DNA of 34,476 bases from positions 1 through 34,476 of the forward strand of contig WQZZ01000010.1 in NCBI GenBank assembly GCA_009780485.1. The letters run 5' to 3'. The notes beneath the pieces are model-generated. The model was not told the origin of the DNA. It searched no databases and saw nothing but the letters and a program-made list of their open reading frames with translations. Positions 32,625 through 34,476 of the stretch are shown piece after piece. The position numbers and the translations under genes are program-made. The stretch comes from Defluviitaleaceae bacterium (GTDB taxonomy: Bacteria; Bacillota; Clostridia; Lachnospirales; WRAX01). Positions within the stretch are counted from its first letter, which is position 1. Each line of letters opens with the position of its first letter.

Positions 32625-32756
32625 TCCGTGACCATTATCGTCGTATGGGTGGTTTTGTCCGTTGATGAAATCCACACTGTCAAGGATGCGCCCCTGCAAG
32701 TCAGGAACTGGAGCAACTCCTGTGTCTAAAATGGCAATAGAAATTGGCTGGTGCAT
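32604..32756 (-). pseudogene. Subtilisin-like (S8) protease, N-terminal piece
   Basis: The ORF is too short for the track. ATG at 32756 follows GGAGGTGA by 4 bases. Fifty codons read [18 protein letters not shown]...DDNGHGTHV and then run into island sequence (EAS, stop). Asp11 in ILDTGV is the catalytic aspartate, and His43 in GHGTHV the catalytic histidine. The remainder of the protease is at 8410-9168. There is no signal peptide, so the intact enzyme would be intracellular. The gene is divergent from yggS. Confidence 0.9.
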
Positions 32757-32798
32757 GGTGTCACCTCCTCTCCCCATCATATAGAGGGACGAAATCTA

Positions 32799-32828
32799 TT
32801 GACACAGTGGGTGTGGTAAGTTTATAAT
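32799..32828 (+). promoter_or_regulatory. Near-consensus promoter of yggS
   Basis: TTGACA, 18 bases, TATAAT; both hexamers are perfect and the spacer is one base above optimum. It lies 20 bases before the yggS start, in the region shared with the divergent S8 gene. Confidence 0.8.
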
Positions 32829-32848
32829 TGTTGTAAGGGGTGTTGTTT

Positions 32849-33508
32849 ATGAATATTTTGGATAACTTGAAGCGTGTAAATGAGAATATTGAAAAAGCAG
32901 CAGAAAAGTCTGGGAGAGATGTGTCAGACATTGTTATGGTTGCCGTTACAAAATCTCTTAATTTGGATGAATTGCTACAAATTGAAGGCTTGACCCATGT
33001 GGGCGAGAACAAAGTGCAAGATTTGGTTGCCAAACAACCTCATCTTGATGGGTTGGTTTGGCATTTTGTAGGGCATTTGCAACGAAACAAGGTGGGTCAA
33101 GTATTGGGGCGTGCGGCACTTATACACAGCTTGGACAGCATACGTCTAGCGGAAGAGATTAGCCGTGTCGCCACCAAACAAGATTTAATGGCGGATGTGT
33201 TGATTGAGGTTAACATTGCAAATGAACCAAATAAATATGGTATCATTCCAGAGGAAGTAATGGAATTTGCCACAAAAGTGATTGAATTGCCAGGGATTGC
33301 CATTCATGGTTTAATGACCATGGGTCCAGCAGATGCAACCCCCTCACAACGGCGAAGCAACTTTGAAAAAATGTCAGAATTGCACAGAGAGCTAAATTCT
33401 ATAGCACAAGCACGTTACCTTTCCATGGGTATGAGTAGCGACTATGAGCTAGCCATCGAATGTGGAGCCAACATCGTGAGAATTGGGCGAGGGATATTCG
33501 GAAAATAA
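32849..33508 (+). CDS. yggS: PLP-binding homeostasis protein (YggS/PLPBP family)
   Basis: This 219-residue single-domain TIM-barrel protein binds PLP on Lys35 in MVAVTKSLNLDEL. Other family blocks are THVGENKVQDLVAKQ, WHFVGHLQRNKV, IHSLDSIRLA, VLIEVNIANEPNKYG, GLMTMGPADA and LSMGMSSDYELAIECGANIVRIGRGIFG. It buffers and delivers pyridoxal phosphate and affects amino-acid homeostasis; it has no known catalytic activity. ATG 32849 follows AAGGGGTG; the earlier GTG in the track is part of that site. It seems monocistronic, with a strong promoter and a terminator. Confidence 0.96.
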   Translation: MNILDNLKRVNENIEKAAEKSGRDVSDIVMVAVTKSLNLDELLQIEGLTHVGENKVQDLVAKQPHLDGLVWHFVGHLQRNKVGQVLGRAALIHSLDSIRLAEEISRVATKQDLMADVLIEVNIANEPNKYGIIPEEVMEFATKVIELPGIAIHGLMTMGPADATPSQRRSNFEKMSELHRELNSIAQARYLSMGMSSDYELAIECGANIVRIGRGIFGK

Positions 33509-33548
33509 GAAAGACGACCACTTAAAATTTCATATAGATACACCAATA

Positions 33549-33580
33549 AAAACTCCCCCAGATTTTTTCTGAGGGAGTTT
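33549..33580. terminator. Bidirectional terminator between yggS and the TraB/GumN gene
   Basis: AAACTCCCCCAGA pairs with TCTGAGGGAGTTT (one mismatch) across a T-rich 6-base loop. There is an A-tract upstream and T-rich sequence downstream, so it can serve both convergent genes. Confidence 0.8.
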
Positions 33581-33584
33581 GTTT

Positions 33585-34476
33585 CTATTTCCATAAAGAA
33601 TTGACTTCATATCCCATTTCTTCCAAAACAATAAAAACATTGCCGTGGTCATCACCTATCATATGACCAATGCCCATAGTTACGAAAAATGTGGTTGGTT
33701 CGTCAGTTTCCACTAACAGACGATGAATTTCTTCGGCAAACTCCACTGACCGCTGAATAAGAATCACATCAACCATGTATTGAGCAAAAGCGTTGCCATG
33801 TGCATCTTCTGGACGAAGCAGAGCAAAAAGTGCATCAATATCTTGTGCTGTATAGGCTTCCACCAACCCTAAATCTCTGGCAGCTTCTATCATAGTGTCA
33901 CGGTCCGCTAAATCATTTATGGCGGCGATTTGCACGTCCATTGGCGCTCTGTAAAGCACAGACGTTTCATGGGCAAGAGGGTTAAGCCCGATTATGGTAC
34001 GGTCAAGCCCTTGGGCAATCGACATAATATGAGTATCTACACTGTAAATTTCAGAAATGTCCATAAGAGGAAAAATCTCAAGGGCGGTTATCATGGTCGC
34101 AGCAACCATGGGTTGGAACATTGCAATGTCCTCATAATTCACCAATGTGAAGGTTTCTAGCACATCCAGCAGATGTGCATGGGTTTCTGGAGGTAACACA
34201 TCCGCCAAAGTCGTGCCAAGGGGCAACATCATGTAACGTGCCACTTCCATCATCGCAGCCAAATCTTGCAATTGTGTTAGGTCAAATTCAAATGCGAAAA
34301 TGTCAGAGCGGTGCATGGCGTCTTCCACACGTGCTGGTAATGGAAAAAAGTATGGTCGCCCAAGGTGCATAGAACCAAAAATATAAGCACGGTTGTCGCC
34401 ATATTCTACATAAGACAATAAACCATGGATATATGGTCGCCCCTCTATTTCCTCGGCAATTTCTTCAACCACCTGC
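33585..34476 (-). CDS. TraB/GumN family protein (N-terminus cut by window edge)
   Basis: The frame is open to the window end, giving at least 296 residues. It has the TraB/GumN N-terminal motif AYIFGSMHLGRPYFFPLP and the C-terminal FVTMGIGHMIGDDHGNVFIVLEEMGYEV, where Gly-His pairs mark the putative metal-dependent hydrolase (Tiki/EreA-like) active site. The internal repeats of acidic helices match the family. Bacterial members are usually secreted or lipoproteins, so a signal peptide probably lies beyond the window; the GTG at 34472 used by the track is not a credible start. Its exact substrate is unknown. Confidence 0.85.
   Translation of the reverse strand, partial: QVVEEIAEEIEGRPYIHGLLSYVEYGDNRAYIFGSMHLGRPYFFPLPARVEDAMHRSDIFAFEFDLTQLQDLAAMMEVARYMMLPLGTTLADVLPPETHAHLLDVLETFTLVNYEDIAMFQPMVAATMITALEIFPLMDISEIYSVDTHIMSIAQGLDRTIIGLNPLAHETSVLYRAPMDVQIAAINDLADRDTMIEAARDLGLVEAYTAQDIDALFALLRPEDAHGNAFAQYMVDVILIQRSVEFAEEIHRLLVETDEPTTFFVTMGIGHMIGDDHGNVFIVLEEMGYEVNSLWK

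Noticed and set aside
32456-32716. 86-aa minus-strand ORF of the track
   Set aside because: Wrong frame of the S8 N-terminal piece; the true frame (ATG 32756) has the DTG and GHGTHV motifs.
1-34476. CRISPR arrays, rRNA genes, insertion sequences, prophage structural genes, conjugation genes
   Set aside because: None seen: no regularly spaced repeats, no transposase other than the serine recombinase, no capsid, tail, relaxase or type IV secretion products.

Overview
The window looks like chromosomal DNA from an anaerobic Gram-positive bacterium of the Clostridia (Bacillota). It has purine-rich Shine-Dalgarno sites, frequent TTG/GTG starts, tightly overlapping operons, the miaB-ylbF-mutS-miaA order, a Bcd/Etf/CoA-transferase gene set and a lipoprotein-anchored ABC binding protein. 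I cannot name a species.

Left chromosomal flank (1-9145). A long minus-strand run reads miaB, ylbF-like, mutS, miaA, gpmI, a broken RelE-type toxin with its antitoxin, then tex (cut by the window edge). miaA has no usable ATG/GTG/TTG before its P-loop and seems to start at AUC. Divergent from miaB is a 2-Cys peroxiredoxin (AhpC type). The codon for its peroxidatic residue 46 is an in-frame TGA, followed at the right distance by a SECIS-like hairpin, so this is probably a selenoprotein. A shared terminator, tRNA-Arg(CCG), a small unknown gene and the C-terminal 80% of a subtilisin-like (S8) protease follow.

The central discovery is that the S8 protease gene is split. Its N-terminal piece (catalytic Asp and His) lies at 32604-32756 and its C-terminal piece (catalytic Ser) at 8410-9168, both on the minus strand. 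Between them sits a 23.5-kb integrated island (about 9146-32624). Both junctions carry the 8-bp sequence ACATGGGT. Seven bases inside each copy lies one arm of a 14-bp inverted repeat (13/14 identical). Joined as a circle, the ends give a symmetric 50-bp attP with central dinucleotide TG, the layout expected for a large serine integrase. A 541-aa large serine recombinase is encoded about 1 kb from the right end. Excision at the core would rejoin the S8 gene exactly in frame, within the GHGTHVAG motif.

Island cargo. The left part carries a 3-methyladenine DNA glycosylase, a DUF421 membrane protein, a SelO AMPylase, and an AraC-type regulator overlapping a beta-lactamase-fold serine hydrolase. 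About 1 kb of relic-like DNA follows. The main cargo is a 14-kb plus-strand cluster with promoters before its first gene and before the KAS III-like gene. It encodes thiolase, an SDR 3-ketoacyl-CoA reductase, a MaoC (R)-hydratase, a TetR regulator, a KAS III-like enzyme, LivHMGF plus LivK, a family I CoA-transferase, an alpha/beta hydrolase, an acyl-CoA dehydrogenase and EtfBA. Together these could run acetyl-CoA to butyrate through (R)-3-hydroxybutyryl-CoA, or the reverse beta-oxidation of an acid imported by the Liv-type transporter. No conjugation or replication genes are visible.

Right chromosomal flank (32625-34476). This holds the 5' end of the S8 gene, a divergent PLP-binding protein (YggS/PLPBP) with a near-consensus promoter, a shared terminator, and a TraB/GumN-family protein cut by the window edge.
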